In this document: positions 29,001 through 37,754 of the stretch, piece after piece
How the letters are laid out: each line of letters opens with the position of its first letter
Position numbering within the stretch: the stretch's first letter is position 1
NCBI GenBank assembly: GCA_013397935.1
Contig: VZRN01004391.1
Span: 779,299-843,298, forward strand
Source of the DNA: Dasyornis broadbenti
Taxonomy: Eukaryota > Chordata > Aves > Passeriformes > Dasyornithidae
Direction: 5' to 3'
Length of the DNA: 64,000 nucleotides
The notes under the pieces: generated by a model
Databases searched by the model: none
The model's input: only the letters and a program-made list of their open reading frames with translations
Told to the model about the DNA's origin: nothing
Made by a program: the position numbers and the translations under genes

Positions 29001-32000
29001 TCAGCCAAGTTGCACCTGCTCAGAACAGGGTTACAGGTGAAAATATGTGGCTGTTTAGATAACTTTATCAGATCCAAGGTGAGAATGTACCACTGGGTGT
29101 CTGTGTTTCTTTCTGTTACATTGAACAATTCTGTTGCAATTCTGTTATATTGAACAATTGGAAATGTTTTTCCAAAACTGTGAGCATTCAGCACCAGTTC
29201 TGCAGGTCAGAGCATATTTCTGCTAAATTTAGTGGCAGTCATATTCTGACAAGCTTTTTGAAAGCTTAAGGTCATGGTTTTATGTATCTAACAAAGAGAT
29301 CTTTCCTAGATTTCTTCTAAATTTAAATACTACTTTAGGATGAGAGATACTGACGGGGCTATGTGTTCATTTCTAAACCTGAATTTAGAAATCAGTTGTA
29401 TATAGTGTACAACTCTTAATCCTCCTCCCCCTTTCCTTCCTCCTACTGCATGCCTTTAGAGCTTTGTGCCAACAAGTTGATGCCACACCTAGAACTAGAC
29501 TTTCAGAAAAGATGAATGTGCTGTCTTGGGCTCATTTCTGTTTCTGGTTTCCAACCTGGCTTGCTCTCAGCTGTGTGCCACAGGAAATGCCAGCAAAACA
29601 GAGCAGGGCTGTGTGTTCTCAGTGCTGTGCTCTGGCTGCATCTGGCAGGAGAGTTTGCTGATAGAGGAGCAGCTGGGTTAAGTTGTGTCAGGGACTGACT
29701 ATAGTGTTAGTGTTGCTGGGGGAGCCATGTGTTTCCTCTTGGTTAAATAGTTAAAAGCTTCTCTTTGCTGCAGCTTTCAGAACCATGTGGTATGTTTCTT
29801 TATGCAGCTGGAAATGCCATGGAGCTTAGCCAGTCTTGGCTCAGAGTTCTGTTTCTATCCCTTCTGGCAGTTCTGTTAATATTCCAGAACTTAATATGTA
29901 CCACTGACTCTGGTGCTTCCCCAGCCCCCTCAATTGAAACAAAACCAACCAAACAAAAAAAAAAAAAACCCCCCCAATCAACCAACTAAAAAAACCAAAC
30001 CAAAACCAAACAAACAACACAACAAAAAAAACCACCACCAAAAAAAAAAAAAAGGAATCTCTTTTGGGCCTACCTTTTCCATACATGGTTATGAATATTT
30101 TTGAATTGCCAGAGAAAAGGAGTATAAGGGGAGAAAGGAACCAAAGCTGTATGATTTTTCACTGATCTGTGTTGTCACTTTGTGTGGTTTATGTGTTTGG
30201 ACCAGGAACTGGGGTATAGCTACGTGGAGCTCAATGCCAGTGACACTCGCAGCAAGAACAGCCTAAAGGAAGTAGTTGCTGAATCACTTAACAACACCAG
30301 CATCAATGACTTCTATTATGGTGCGTCTTTTGTTTGAACAAGGATTTTTGTTGTATGAAGAGTCTGGTTACAGGAAGGACAGAGCTTCCTTATTACACAA
30401 TAGTGTTAGGAATTTACTTTGCTTGTCAGGTGGAGGGATCTGGCTCTAACAGGGATAGGTTCATGTAGTAAGTTGTTATATTTCTTCTTCAATTTAGAAT
30501 TAAATCTTGCTGTTCCTAGAATGAGTTGTTAAACTGTCCAGACAACTTCAGAACTCTGCAGTTGCTCCTCCAGTCCATGGGACTTGTTCCTAAGAAGATG
30601 ACATGAGGGTTATAGTCTGGTCTGTGAATAGAGGTTCATGTGATCAAGTGGCAGAGCCACCACCTCAGTTGCCTAGGATGGGATTACCTTACTTATAAAG
30701 CATTGGGTAAAACTCTGAGCCAGACTTCCTTATTCCCATCTCATTTTCTTATCCATATTCATTTTCAGGCGCATCCTCATCAGTTAGCGGGAAACATGTA
30801 TTGATCATGGATGAAGTGGATGGTATGGCAGGCAATGAAGACAGAGGAGGGATTCAGGTGAAGCCACTATAGTTCCTGGGTAATGCCATTGCCAAGAGTG
30901 CACGCCATATATAGCACAAAATATTCAAGCCACTCTACTGTCCTTAACCCATGGTCCTTAAACAAACTGTCTGCAGAGTACAGTCTGATGTATTTTAGAA
31001 GCTTGTCTTTGTGTAAGAACTGTGCTTTGGTAGAGGGGGGAAAAAGGATACTTGTGTAGAAGAAGCAAGGAGTGATGAACTTGGGTGTGTGCACTCTGGA
31101 ACAGGTAAATTCATCCTAAAGTCTCTCTAGGGTGACATCTGCCTGCAGTGGGAGGCTCATAATCTGGCTGGGACTGTTGCCCTTTTGCATAGAGAGTTAA
31201 CACTGGGTGACTAATGTGTGGCATAGCTAGCAGCATACCTTGTTCTCTTTAGTAGCTCCATTTTTAGCTTCTGAAGATTTCCTATGGTCACATGCAGTAC
31301 TTTTCCAGTAAGGTGCATAGAGAGCTTTAGCTCAGATGCAGACATTTCCATTGCAGGAATATGAAACGGAACTGAATTTCACCTTCATTATAGCTGGCGA
31401 AGTTTGTTCTGGCAAGCCTAAAAATGATGAAGTGTCAGGGTTGAGCTCTTTGAGCAGGGATGAGCTGATATTTTTACTTTCTGCTTCTTCATTCTTTGTG
31501 GCAGGGTGCAGCCTGAAGGCTGTGTGCTCTCTGTGGGCATAAGCCAGGTCAAACTGGTCTTTGGAGAAATGAGTCTAGTTATGTAGGTGGACAGCTCTTT
31601 TCTGGGCTATTGATCTTCATTGCTAGTGGAAGAATGGACCAAACATGATTGCTGGAAGTAGACAGTGGAGGTGGGTAGGCAGCAGATCTCCTGCAGCTGA
31701 GTGGAACAGCAAGTGACAGAAGTAGGCAAGGGGGCTAGGTTTCCACTGTGTAGAAATGTGATTACAGCAGGAGGAGTTTTATAGACTTGGCACCTGTCAA
31801 AGATGTGATTTAAGGCAGGGACTAATGCAGGTTGGATTCTAATCATTCTTATTATCCAGGTTATCTGATGTAATTCTAACATGTTTAAATTACAGGAGTT
31901 GATTGGTTTGATTCGACACACAAAGATACCCATCATTTGTATGTGCAATGATCGCAACCATCCTAAAATGCGGTCCTTGGTCCACTACTGTTTGGATCTT

Positions 32001-35000
32001 CGTTTTCAGAGACCTCGTCTAGAACAGATTAAGGTAAGCAGGCTATGGCTTTATGGACTGCACTGAATTACCATCAGTGGCTTCAGTTTTCATGTGACAG
32101 AGTTTATTCAGAATTGGATACACCACACAATAGATCATCTCAGTGAGTAACTGCTTTTCAGAGTGAGTTGTCTGAGTTTTTCTTCCCAAAGCCTTTTGGA
32201 TTTTAGGTGTTTGTCTTAAAAATATATCCAAAATGGGGTTTTATAAATGAACAAGCTCTTTTTTCACCAATGGTAAACAATGGTTTATGTTTATCAGAGA
32301 AAATTCGAGCTCTATGTGCTTTAAAAATTTAGAAAAATATATAGTGCTCTTTCACACATGTGTCAGTGTGTTCTGCAGGGGGAAGAATTCATAGGAATTC
32401 TCTAGTGACAGTTTCTCAATTGTGATTACAGGGTGCCATGATGTCTATTGCATTTAAAGAAGGTTTAAAAATTCCCCCACCAGCTATGCAAGAGATAATC
32501 CTGGCAGCAAATCAGGACATCAGACAGGTCAGTACCCCTTCAGCATCAGTGATTGTTCAGATAGCAGATTATGTACATCGACTTCAAAGTATTTGAACAG
32601 TATTTTTATGTATAAAGATAAGGCTGTTTCTGCTTGAGTCTTCCATTTAAATTCTATTATGCTACCAAATTGTAAATTTTATTCTCTAGGTTTTGCATAA
32701 TCTTAATATGTGGTGTGCAAAAGATAAATCATTGACTTATGATGAGGCTAAAACAGATGCCAGCAGAGCCAAAAAGGACATCAAACTGGTAAGTGTCAAA
32801 TACTGGATTGGCTTTTATTGTCATATTGTGATATAATCACTAGGCTTTATAAGCATCTTTTGAACTGAAGCATTGAACTAAAGCCTAGATGCCAAGAGCT
32901 ATCACATTTGCCACAAATAGTTGAAGAGTAGTAAATCAAGGACTGAGTATGTATTTTGATATACTAGTCTCTTATGTAAGATGCAATTATGAAGCTCATA
33001 CTTCTCATCCTTTGTCTTCTGTCTAGGATATAATTCTCTTAATATCAAAAATAAAACACAGTTCTTAAAACTTGTGAAGTTTTAGGGTGCAAATACTGAA
33101 TGTGGAGCTTCTACTGATAAGTCAAGATACACCTGAGTACTAATTTTGTTGATACTGTGCTATGTCTTACTTCTCATATTGACCTTCTACCCCCTGACTT
33201 CTTGAAATACCATTTATTCAGGGCCCTTTTGATGTTGTCCGGAAGGTTTTCGCTACTGGAGAGGAGGCTGCTCGTATGTCTCTTATAGACAAATCAGACC
33301 TTTTCTTCCACGATTATTCACTAGCACCTCTCTTTGTCCAAGAGAACTATGTGCATGTCAAACCAGTTGCTGCTGGGTGAGTTACTCCAAACCCTAAACT
33401 GACACAGGCTTTTGTGTCAGGGTGTCAAAGTAGACTAAAACCTATTTGGATATTTCTGCTTTCTAATACAGTCAATTTCATTTTTTTCCAGAGGTAATTT
33501 AAAAAAGCACTTGATGCTTTTGAGTAGAACAGCTGATAGTATATGTGATGGTGATATAGTGGACAAGCAGATTCGCAGCAAGCAGAACTGGAATCTTCTT
33601 CCAACACAGGTGAGCACTTGACACTTGACACTCATTTTATGGTTAAGGGAGTGTCCAGTATTAAAGATGGATCTGTGGATATTGGTGTTTCAGTACATTA
33701 TGTGACCAGTATAGTTCATACTTCCCCATGTGATCAGAAGAGTTTGCTATGTCCATATTGTTGAGCCCATACCGCAACATGAAATGAAGTCTTCTGAAAC
33801 TTTGAAAAGTTGGACGCTGTCGTGAAGCATAGGAGCACATGGTGTGTATCACTTACACACTTAGAAACCTACTCTGTGCTTCCTCTCACTAGGGCAGAAT
33901 TTCTCCCAAAGCACAGAGGACTGAAGCTTTGTCACTGTACTTCTTTTAATGCTCATTGAAACCGTGATAAGACTTTTGCTTAAAGGATTATGACTGGCAT
34001 CAGAGAATGCATTGGAGGTGAAGGTGGAAAGCACCTCTGGAGATTATCTAGTTCACCCCCCTCCTCAGTACAAGTCCAAGGAGGTGAATTGCTTAGGAAC
34101 ATAGCTAGCTGACTTGATGTAGATTTGCAGTGTTCTTTAGAAATGTCTCTTTCACCATGTTTGTGTGAAGTCAGCTATTTGACTGCACTCTAAACTAGAC
34201 AGGAAAAATGGACAGCTTTGGGGTTTTTTTCATGGCTTTTGAAACTCATATGATTTCACAGATATTTTAAAACATAGTAACAAACAGGGGTGGTACAAGA
34301 GGTGAAGCTGTAACCCAGAAGGGATTGAACAGAAACAAGCAATTGAGAGAGTTCTCTTAAAATACGCTGTTTTCACTGTGGCTCCGTGTTGACTACCCCG
34401 CTTTCCTGGGGACAGTGCAGTGCAGGGCAGTGTGTCATGGTGTCCATGAGACTTTCAGTGCAATTTGAGTTTGGCATGTGTGTTACTTTTTCAGGCTATT
34501 TATGCAAGTGTTCTCCCAGGGGAGCTGATGAGAGGGTACATGTCCCAGTTTCCTGTCTTTCCCAGCTGGCTGGGGAAATTTTCATCCACAGGCAAACACG
34601 ATCGTATCATTCAAGAACTGGCAATGCACATGAGTCTCAGGTAGTACTGACATTCCTCTGATACAGTTCTTTCTTGTGCAATTCATTACCTACCATCAAT
34701 TCCTTGCTGTGCTTGGTGCAAACAAGTGACACATTCATATGTTTTGTGAATATGCTCCTATGTTGTTGGTAATCTGCTGTTGTTAAACACTTTTCTGAGT
34801 GCTTAATCTGAACAACAGTCAATCTGGAAGCACTTGCACTGGTTATCCCTAGTGCAGGTATGGCAAAAGGAATGGCACAGTCCAACTTGCTGTTTGCTCT
34901 TAAGGCAGCTGATTGTCAATTTGCTGAGGACTTCCTTACCTGTTTGTTCTTGTCTTTAGAAGTCAGTGGTAGTGGTTGGACAGCCAAAAGTATTAATGTA

Positions 35001-37123
35001 CTCAATACTTTATTTTCAATTCGACAAAGAACCCAGACATGCAAGAGGACAGTAAATATGGAATATTTGTCATATTTGCGGGATGCACTTGTCCAGCCCT
35101 TGAAAGACTTTGGAGCAGATGGTGTACAACAAGCTATAATGTTTATGGACTCTTACTGCTTGATGAAAGAAGATATTGAAAATATCATGGAAATAAGCAC
35201 ATGGGGAGGCAAACCCAGTCCTTTTTCAAAACTGGATCCCAAGGTAAAATTCACCAGTGAATTGTTTCATTTTCTTGTGTATCTTAAAACAGAAATCCTA
35301 GGTATGGTATGGATGTGCTTTGGAAATGCTGAAGCTGGTGCACCTGCTTATTAGCTGTAATTCAATAGCAGGCTTTGTGAATCAGCTGTCAAACATACCA
35401 GTAAAAGCTGAAGGGTAAGTCCCAAAAGATAATCAGGCTGTGCTTCACTCAGGAGTCTTACACCTGCTCCTGGTGTAAAGGATTACTGGGAGTTAGTTGT
35501 CTTGGATATAGAAGTGGAACACAGGAAGGACAGAGGAAGCTGGTACCTTTCTACAAACAAGCTCTAGCTGTAAGTTGTGTGTCCTTCAGACACAGCACTG
35601 CCTTTCTTATCCTTCTATGAAGGAGGCAGGACACCCAGCTGCCTGTGTTACAGAGTGGGCACTGGATTCAGAGGCTGCTTTGCATGGTGCACCTTTCACA
35701 GTCCTGTTGGAACTGCCAGACCTGGGGTCCTTCATGTGCTGCTCCTCTGGTGTTCAGCTACTCCACTCCATTGGTTGGGACCCTCACCTAGTACAAGGTG
35801 ATCTTAAGCCCAAGTTGCTGTTACAAACTAGACGGATGTGATCTGAACCATGATCTTCCTCATCCAGGTCAGGTGCTCAGGGAAAGAGAAGAAACTAAAC
35901 CTACCCTGCTATCACGTGTTTACCCCTAGTCTGAATATGCTGCTTAGTCTGGCAGGTGTGCAGTGCTGCTGAAGGAGGCTCTGGTGTGACTTGGATTAGG
36001 CGGCAGCAGAACAACAGTGCTGAAATTATTGTAGGCCTAAGCAAGAAGCATCTGAAGATGCACACTCTATTTGAGGATTATATGGGACTCATTTAAAATG
36101 CGCCTTCACCATACAGCTCTTAAACGCTTTCTGTGTCCTTTTGAGAGAGTGTACTCTTCTATGTATCTTTGGTCACATCTTTCCAAAGGAAAGTTGATGT
36201 GAAATCTCTTAGGTAAGTTGGTTAGCTAACAAGCTACAGTTCCTGAAGTGTGGCTCAGTTTCCTTCTTTCCACCCTGACAGGTCAAAGCAGCTTTTACAC
36301 GTGCCTACAACAAAGAGGCACATCTGACTCCATATTCACTTAGTTCTGTCAAGGCATCTAAAAGGCAGGCGGGATCTGCAGGGACGATGGACCTGAGTGA
36401 AGACTTCAATGTGGAAGAGATTCAATCTGATGAGGATGAGCAAGATACTGTTGACAGTGATGCAATGATTAAGGTGATTTAGTTTCCTCAGTATTAAACC
36501 ACCCCGCAGAAGTGTTGGGGCTTTTTGTTTGTTTTTAGTTACCTTTCTGTGACTTTTAACATTGTCTGAATGAATTAAGAAAAAATCATAGTACATAATA
36601 ATCTCTCAACTTCTAAATTTTTAACTGGTGGTAGTATGGAAAAGTCTAAGTTACTTCCCTCCATTGTTTTATGTTGGACCAAAGTGAGTCATCACTCTAA
36701 ATCTATGAGTGCTGCATCCAATGCCAATTTTAAGTGTTGGTGAGGATGGTGCCAATGGCAAGGAGCAGCTACAGGCCTGTGCCTGTGGTTACCACAGATG
36801 ACAACTCTAGTAATGCTCTTTGTGAGTATCACCAAATGGCAAACTGTGGTCAGCCCTTAAGACTGGATGTTGTAGTCTGTACTCTTAATAGTATTTATAA
36901 ACTTCACACCTGACAGGGGAAGGAAAGAGATGGCTTCTTCCTTAACACTGACTACATTTTGACTTAAACTTTTGCCAGGTTGCAGCTGGATTTTAAACTG
37001 TATGTCTATTTCTGTTTGTAGCAAAAAAAGGCAAAGTCTTCCAAGCTGACAAAAAGAGAGAAAAATGAAGAAACAACAAAAAAAGAAGGGAAAAGAAAAG
37101 AGAAAACAAGACATTTACAGTAA
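7924..37123 (+). CDS. RFC1: replication factor C subunit 1 (24 of 25 exons)
   Basis: Large subunit of the RFC clamp loader. With RFC2-5 it uses ATP to open PCNA and load it at primer-template junctions in the nucleus during replication and repair. The 24 exons listed below join in a single frame across all junctions to 1153 codons plus stop. With the Met in the gap this makes 1154 residues, against about 1148 in human. In order: a PCNA-binding motif with paired Phe near residues 3-7; a charged linker; BRCT domain about 404-492; AAA+ ATPase with Walker A GPPGVGKT at 652-659 and Walker B ending DEVD at 720-723; sensor-1 region with CND in exon 17; collar helices about 900-1080; and an acidic then basic tail. 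The introns not described separately hold no recognisable gene. It converges on WDR19. Identity rests on residue-by-residue similarity to vertebrate RFC1 recalled from memory; the exon count matches the human gene. Confidence 0.97.
8053..9005 (+). other. RFC1: RFC1 intron 2
   Basis: 953 bp of AT-rich intron. It contains no Alu-like element and no pentanucleotide A/G repeat array, the human feature of this intron. A small degenerate purine-rich stretch follows near the exon 3 donor side but is coding. No other feature is seen. Confidence 0.75.
9006..9081 (+). CDS. RFC1: RFC1 exon 3, basic linker
   Basis: 76 bp, phase 0 in and phase 1 out, residues 45-70. It encodes a Lys/Arg cluster followed by RIIYDS, the conserved run before an acidic Ser/Glu patch. 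The basic cluster resembles a nuclear localisation signal (inference). The donor is GTAGTA at 9082. Confidence 0.93.
9082..11148 (+). other. RFC1: RFC1 intron 3 with low-complexity tracts
   Basis: 2067 bp. It holds A/C-rich tracts at about 9318-9365 and 9741-9790, T/G-rich tracts at about 10258-10315 and 10640-10815 with long T runs, and otherwise plain AT-rich sequence. No gene or transposon family is recognised. Confidence 0.6.
11149..11268 (+). CDS. RFC1: RFC1 exon 4, charged linker
   Basis: 120 bp, phase 1 in and out, residues 70-110. It begins with the acidic DSEEE patch, continues through a Lys/Pro-rich stretch, and ends with VYISET, which matches the vertebrate RFC1 linker. Split Asp codons at both ends close correctly with the neighbouring exons. 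Confidence 0.93.
11269..20484 (+). other. RFC1: RFC1 intron 4 (9.2 kb, largest)
   Basis: The largest RFC1 intron. Open frames in it are short and anonymous. It contains an A/C-rich tract at about 13856-13886. Two stretches of balanced composition with palindromic, homeobox-like or E-box-like words (about 14690-15330 and 16780-17040) could be conserved noncoding elements, but this cannot be judged from one sequence. No transposon family is recognised. Confidence 0.55.
20485..20714 (+). CDS. RFC1: RFC1 exon 5, linker with LDYFGT motif
   Basis: 230 bp, phase 1 in and 0 out, residues 110-186. It starts DEEDDF and contains the conserved KPLSPVK and LDYFGT segments, ending KRKE at a GTGAGT donor. 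An upstream in-frame ATG at 20430 lies in the intron and is not a start. The DYFG run resembles a second hydrophobic docking motif (inference). The next intron is 722 bp, without features. Confidence 0.95.
21437..21511 (+). CDS. RFC1: RFC1 exon 6
   Basis: 75 bp, 25 codons, phase 0-0, residues 187-211. It carries the conserved DDEAIARQLQLEED helix-like acidic segment. Flanks are AG at 21435-21436 and GT at 21512. The following 1711-bp intron has a short TG/TA microsatellite near 22130-22175 and nothing else I recognise. Confidence 0.94.
23223..23300 (+). CDS. RFC1: RFC1 exon 7
   Basis: 78 bp, 26 codons, phase 0-0, residues 212-237. It begins LERQLHEDEEFARTLAMLDE, almost identical to other vertebrate RFC1 proteins, and continues the acidic amphipathic segment of exon 6. 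The next intron is 327 bp. Confidence 0.95.
23628..23715 (+). CDS. RFC1: RFC1 exon 8, variable linker
   Basis: 88 bp, phase 0 in and 1 out, residues 238-267. It opens ARKDTEGE, which is conserved, then becomes poorly conserved Ser/Asn/Gln-rich sequence. Only 95 bp separate it from exon 9. Confidence 0.9.
23811..24112 (+). CDS. RFC1: RFC1 exon 9, basic variable linker
   Basis: 302 bp, phase 1 in and 0 out, residues 267-367. It is Lys/Ser/Pro-rich with repeated short KKE/PKK-like words and is probably disordered. The exon end is set at GAG before GTAGAA, because the next exon supplies the conserved SPEDSEKKR block. The open frame continues 126 bases into the intron, but that part is not RFC1-like. 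The following 1082-bp intron shows nothing recognisable. Confidence 0.9.
25195..25302 (+). CDS. RFC1: RFC1 exon 10
   Basis: 108 bp, 36 codons, phase 0-0, residues 368-403. It contains the strongly conserved SPEDSEKKR...NYQAYRSFLNREGPKALGSKEIP region just before the BRCT domain (read in pieces). The donor is GTAAAT at 25303. The next intron is 530 bp, unremarkable. Confidence 0.96.
25833..26012 (+). CDS. RFC1: RFC1 exon 11, BRCT domain
   Basis: 180 bp, 60 codons, phase 0-0, residues 404-463. It encodes most of the BRCT domain: the first strand FVITGVLE, the alpha-1 segment DEAKSLIERYGGKV, and the strand KKTNYLVMGRD. In RFC1 this domain binds 5'-phosphorylated double-stranded DNA. The exon runs past a GGAAAG|GTAACC word that looks like a donor but is coding. 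The next intron is 316 bp. Confidence 0.96.
26329..26433 (+). CDS. RFC1: RFC1 exon 12, end of BRCT
   Basis: 105 bp, 35 codons, residues 464-498. It holds the C-terminal BRCT helix with the conserved IIDEDGLFELIRTMPGKKSKYE region. The donor is GTATGT at 26434. The following 1054-bp intron ends in a long T-rich tract, with nothing else recognised. Confidence 0.96.
27488..27884 (+). CDS. RFC1: RFC1 exon 13, linker into AAA+ module
   Basis: 397 bp, phase 0 in and 1 out, residues 499-631. The first two thirds are a basic, poorly conserved linker. The last third is the start of the AAA+ module: LLWVDKYKP, the IIGQQG box, and ANKLLRWLRNW. The acceptor is TTTTCTTAAG at 27487, and the donor is placed at GTGACT (27885), where the split Ala codon closes with exon 14. 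Confidence 0.94.
28781..28890 (+). CDS. RFC1: RFC1 exon 14, Walker A
   Basis: 110 bp, phase 1 in and 0 out, residues 631-667. It encodes the ATP-binding P-loop GPPGVGKTT (residues 652-660), preceded by FKAALLS. The P-loop Lys and Thr needed for nucleotide binding are both present. The preceding 896-bp intron contains a T run at about 28030-28050 and a G/T-rich tract at about 28434-28520. Confidence 0.97.
28891..30205 (+). other. RFC1: RFC1 intron 14 with A/C-rich tract
   Basis: 1315 bp. Its main feature is an A/C-only tract at about 29938-30055, listed separately. Several overlapping short frames near 29460-30100 are products of low-complexity sequence and are not genes. Confidence 0.6.
29938..30055. 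repeat. A/C-rich low-complexity tract
   Basis: About 118 bp made almost entirely of A and C, with runs such as A12, C7 and A13 and interspersed AACC and AAAC units. It is not a clean microsatellite. On the minus strand it reads as G/T-rich. It lies within RFC1 intron 14 and is the largest of a set of similar short tracts in the window. Confidence 0.85.
30206..30320 (+). CDS. RFC1: RFC1 exon 15
   Basis: 115 bp, phase 0 in and 1 out, residues 668-706. It contains YVELNASDTRS, the conserved strand after the P-loop helix in clamp-loader AAA+ proteins, and AESLNNTSI. The donor is GTGCGT at 30321. The next intron is 448 bp. Confidence 0.96.
30769..30857 (+). CDS. RFC1: RFC1 exon 16, Walker B
   Basis: 89 bp, phase 1 in and 0 out, residues 706-735. 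It encodes LIMDEVDGMAGNEDRGG, with the Walker B acidic pair D720-E721 that coordinates Mg-ATP. The following 1038-bp intron includes an anonymous frame at 31336-31542 that is not RFC1. Confidence 0.97.
31896..32033 (+). CDS. RFC1: RFC1 exon 17, sensor-1 region
   Basis: 138 bp, 46 codons, phase 0-0, residues 736-781. It contains IPIICMCNDRNHPK (sensor-1 strand with the polar Asn) and LVHYCLDLRFQRP. The sequence is nearly invariant among vertebrates. The next intron is 398 bp. Confidence 0.97.
32432..32527 (+). CDS. RFC1: RFC1 exon 18
   Basis: 96 bp, 32 codons, residues 782-813. It encodes the AAA+ lid helices GAMMSIAFKEGLKIPPPAM and ANQDIRQ. The donor is GTCAGT at 32528. The next intron is 162 bp. 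Confidence 0.96.
32690..32788 (+). CDS. RFC1: RFC1 exon 19
   Basis: 99 bp, 33 codons, residues 814-846, starting VLHNLNMWCA and ending AKKDIKL. This is the end of the AAA+ lid. The next intron is 433 bp, without features. Confidence 0.96.
33222..33376 (+). CDS. RFC1: RFC1 exon 20
   Basis: 155 bp, phase 0 in and 2 out, residues 847-898. It contains GPFDVVRKVF, the SLIDKSDLFFHDYS region and PLFVQENYVHVKPV, the start of the C-terminal region that packs into the RFC collar. The split Gly codon closes with exon 21 after a 115-bp intron. Confidence 0.96.
33492..33609 (+). CDS. RFC1: RFC1 exon 21, collar
   Basis: 118 bp, phase 2 in and 0 out, residues 898-937. It encodes LKKHLMLLSRTADSICDGD and QIRSKQNWNLLPTQ. 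The following 885-bp intron carries a short CR1 scrap near 34020-34085. Confidence 0.96.
34020..34085 (-). mobile_element. short CR1 3'-end remnant
   Basis: Within RFC1 intron 21. It contains a diverged form of the CR1 3'-end consensus as read in reverse (GGAAAGCACCTCTGGAGATT followed by ATCTAGTTC and a C run). Only about 65 bp are recognisable, so orientation and limits are approximate. It is non-coding and very old. Confidence 0.5.
34495..34640 (+). CDS. RFC1: RFC1 exon 22
   Basis: 146 bp, phase 0 in and 2 out, residues 938-986. It contains AIYASVLPGELMRGYMSQFP, then FPSWLGKFSSTGKHDRI, conserved in the RFC1 C-terminal domain. The next intron is 389 bp. Confidence 0.96.
35030..35243 (+). 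CDS. RFC1: RFC1 exon 23
   Basis: 214 bp, phase 2 in and 0 out, residues 986-1057. It contains KRTVNMEYLSYLRDALVQPL, MKEDIENIMEIS and GGKPSPFSKLDPK. The acceptor used is CGACAAAG|A (AG at 35028-35029), forced by the frame and the KRTVNM block. Its polypyrimidine tract is weak. The next intron is 1038 bp, anonymous. Confidence 0.93.
36282..36473 (+). CDS. RFC1: RFC1 exon 24
   Basis: 192 bp, 64 codons, phase 0-0, residues 1058-1121. It begins VKAAFTRAYNKEAHLTPYSL, conserved, followed by a variable acidic stretch rich in Asp and Glu. The next intron is 548 bp with a small G/T-rich patch near 36515-36540. Confidence 0.96.
37022..37123 (+). CDS. RFC1: RFC1 exon 25, basic tail and stop
   Basis: 33 codons plus TAA at 37121-37123, residues 1122-1154. 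It is almost entirely Lys/Arg/Glu/Thr and ends TRHLQ. The Lys-rich cluster at its start corresponds to the C-terminal nuclear localisation region of mammalian RFC1 (family knowledge). The end differs from the Lys/Ser-rich human terminus. A run of seven A at 37024-37030 is within the coding sequence. Confidence 0.92.
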   Translation, partial: QKKAKSSKLTKREKNEETTKKEGKRKEKTRHLQ

Positions 37124-37560
37124 AATCTTGCTTTGGACACAGCTTTGCTTATCTAACTTCTGGCAGGAATATGAAACAGATCCAGTGCTGGAGCTGGGAA
37201 AGTAGAACCAGTGCATTGAAAATGCTCCTCTTATAGAGGTGCTGTAGGTCCTGTGCTCTCACAAAAGGCCCTGCTGTGCTTACTCTTGACATGGTCTATG
37301 TTACAAGTTATAACTATCCTTGTGCAACAGACACTAGCTGCATGAACATGCTGAAGGTGTCATGCTTAGTTACCTGGCATTTCTGCTGAGTCTTCCTGGG
37401 ACTTCGTAACTTTTTTTTATATAAATCCCCTGACAGTATGTGGTGAAGTCTTGTAAATAGTACATGATGCAAAAACTCCATACATAAATGGCCTATTTGT
37501 ACATTATAGAAATTAAGCAGTATATAAAATTACAATAAAACATTTCACAGGACTCTTTTA
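37124..37560 (+). other. RFC1: RFC1 3' UTR
   Basis: About 435 bp after the stop, up to the expected cleavage site downstream of the AATAAA at 37534. No open frame or repeat is seen. The 3' limit is inferred from the signal position. Confidence 0.7.
37534..37539 (+). terminator. RFC1: RFC1 polyadenylation signal AATAAA
   Basis: Canonical AATAAA about 410 bp after the RFC1 stop, followed within 50 bases by a T/G-rich stretch (TTTTAAAGTTTTGG and GTGTTCTGTC) that fits a downstream element. A second AATAAA on the same strand at 37939-37944 could act as a distal site. Confidence 0.75.
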
Positions 37561-37754
37561 AAGTTTTGGTTAAGTTCACGGAGTGTTCTGTCTCCCTCCT
37601 TTCTTCCACAGTTTTGTCTTTCCTTCATGTGCACGATGTGGCATTCCTCTTTTCCTTTTGTTCAGTTAGAGACACCAAAAAGCAGTGAGGGATTTAGTTT
37701 CAAAACTTGAGTAGCCTGTACTTGTATGAGTTACATCTTTACTCAAAACCAGAA

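Noticed and set aside
29464..30104. Several overlapping 60-90 codon frames on both strands
   Set aside because: They are caused by low-complexity A/C sequence in RFC1 intron 14 and carry no family signal.
31336..31542. 68-codon frame in RFC1 intron 16, after a possible acceptor
   Set aside because: It starts near TTGCAG, but including it would break the invariant Walker B to sensor-1 sequence between exons 16 and 17. It shows no homology.
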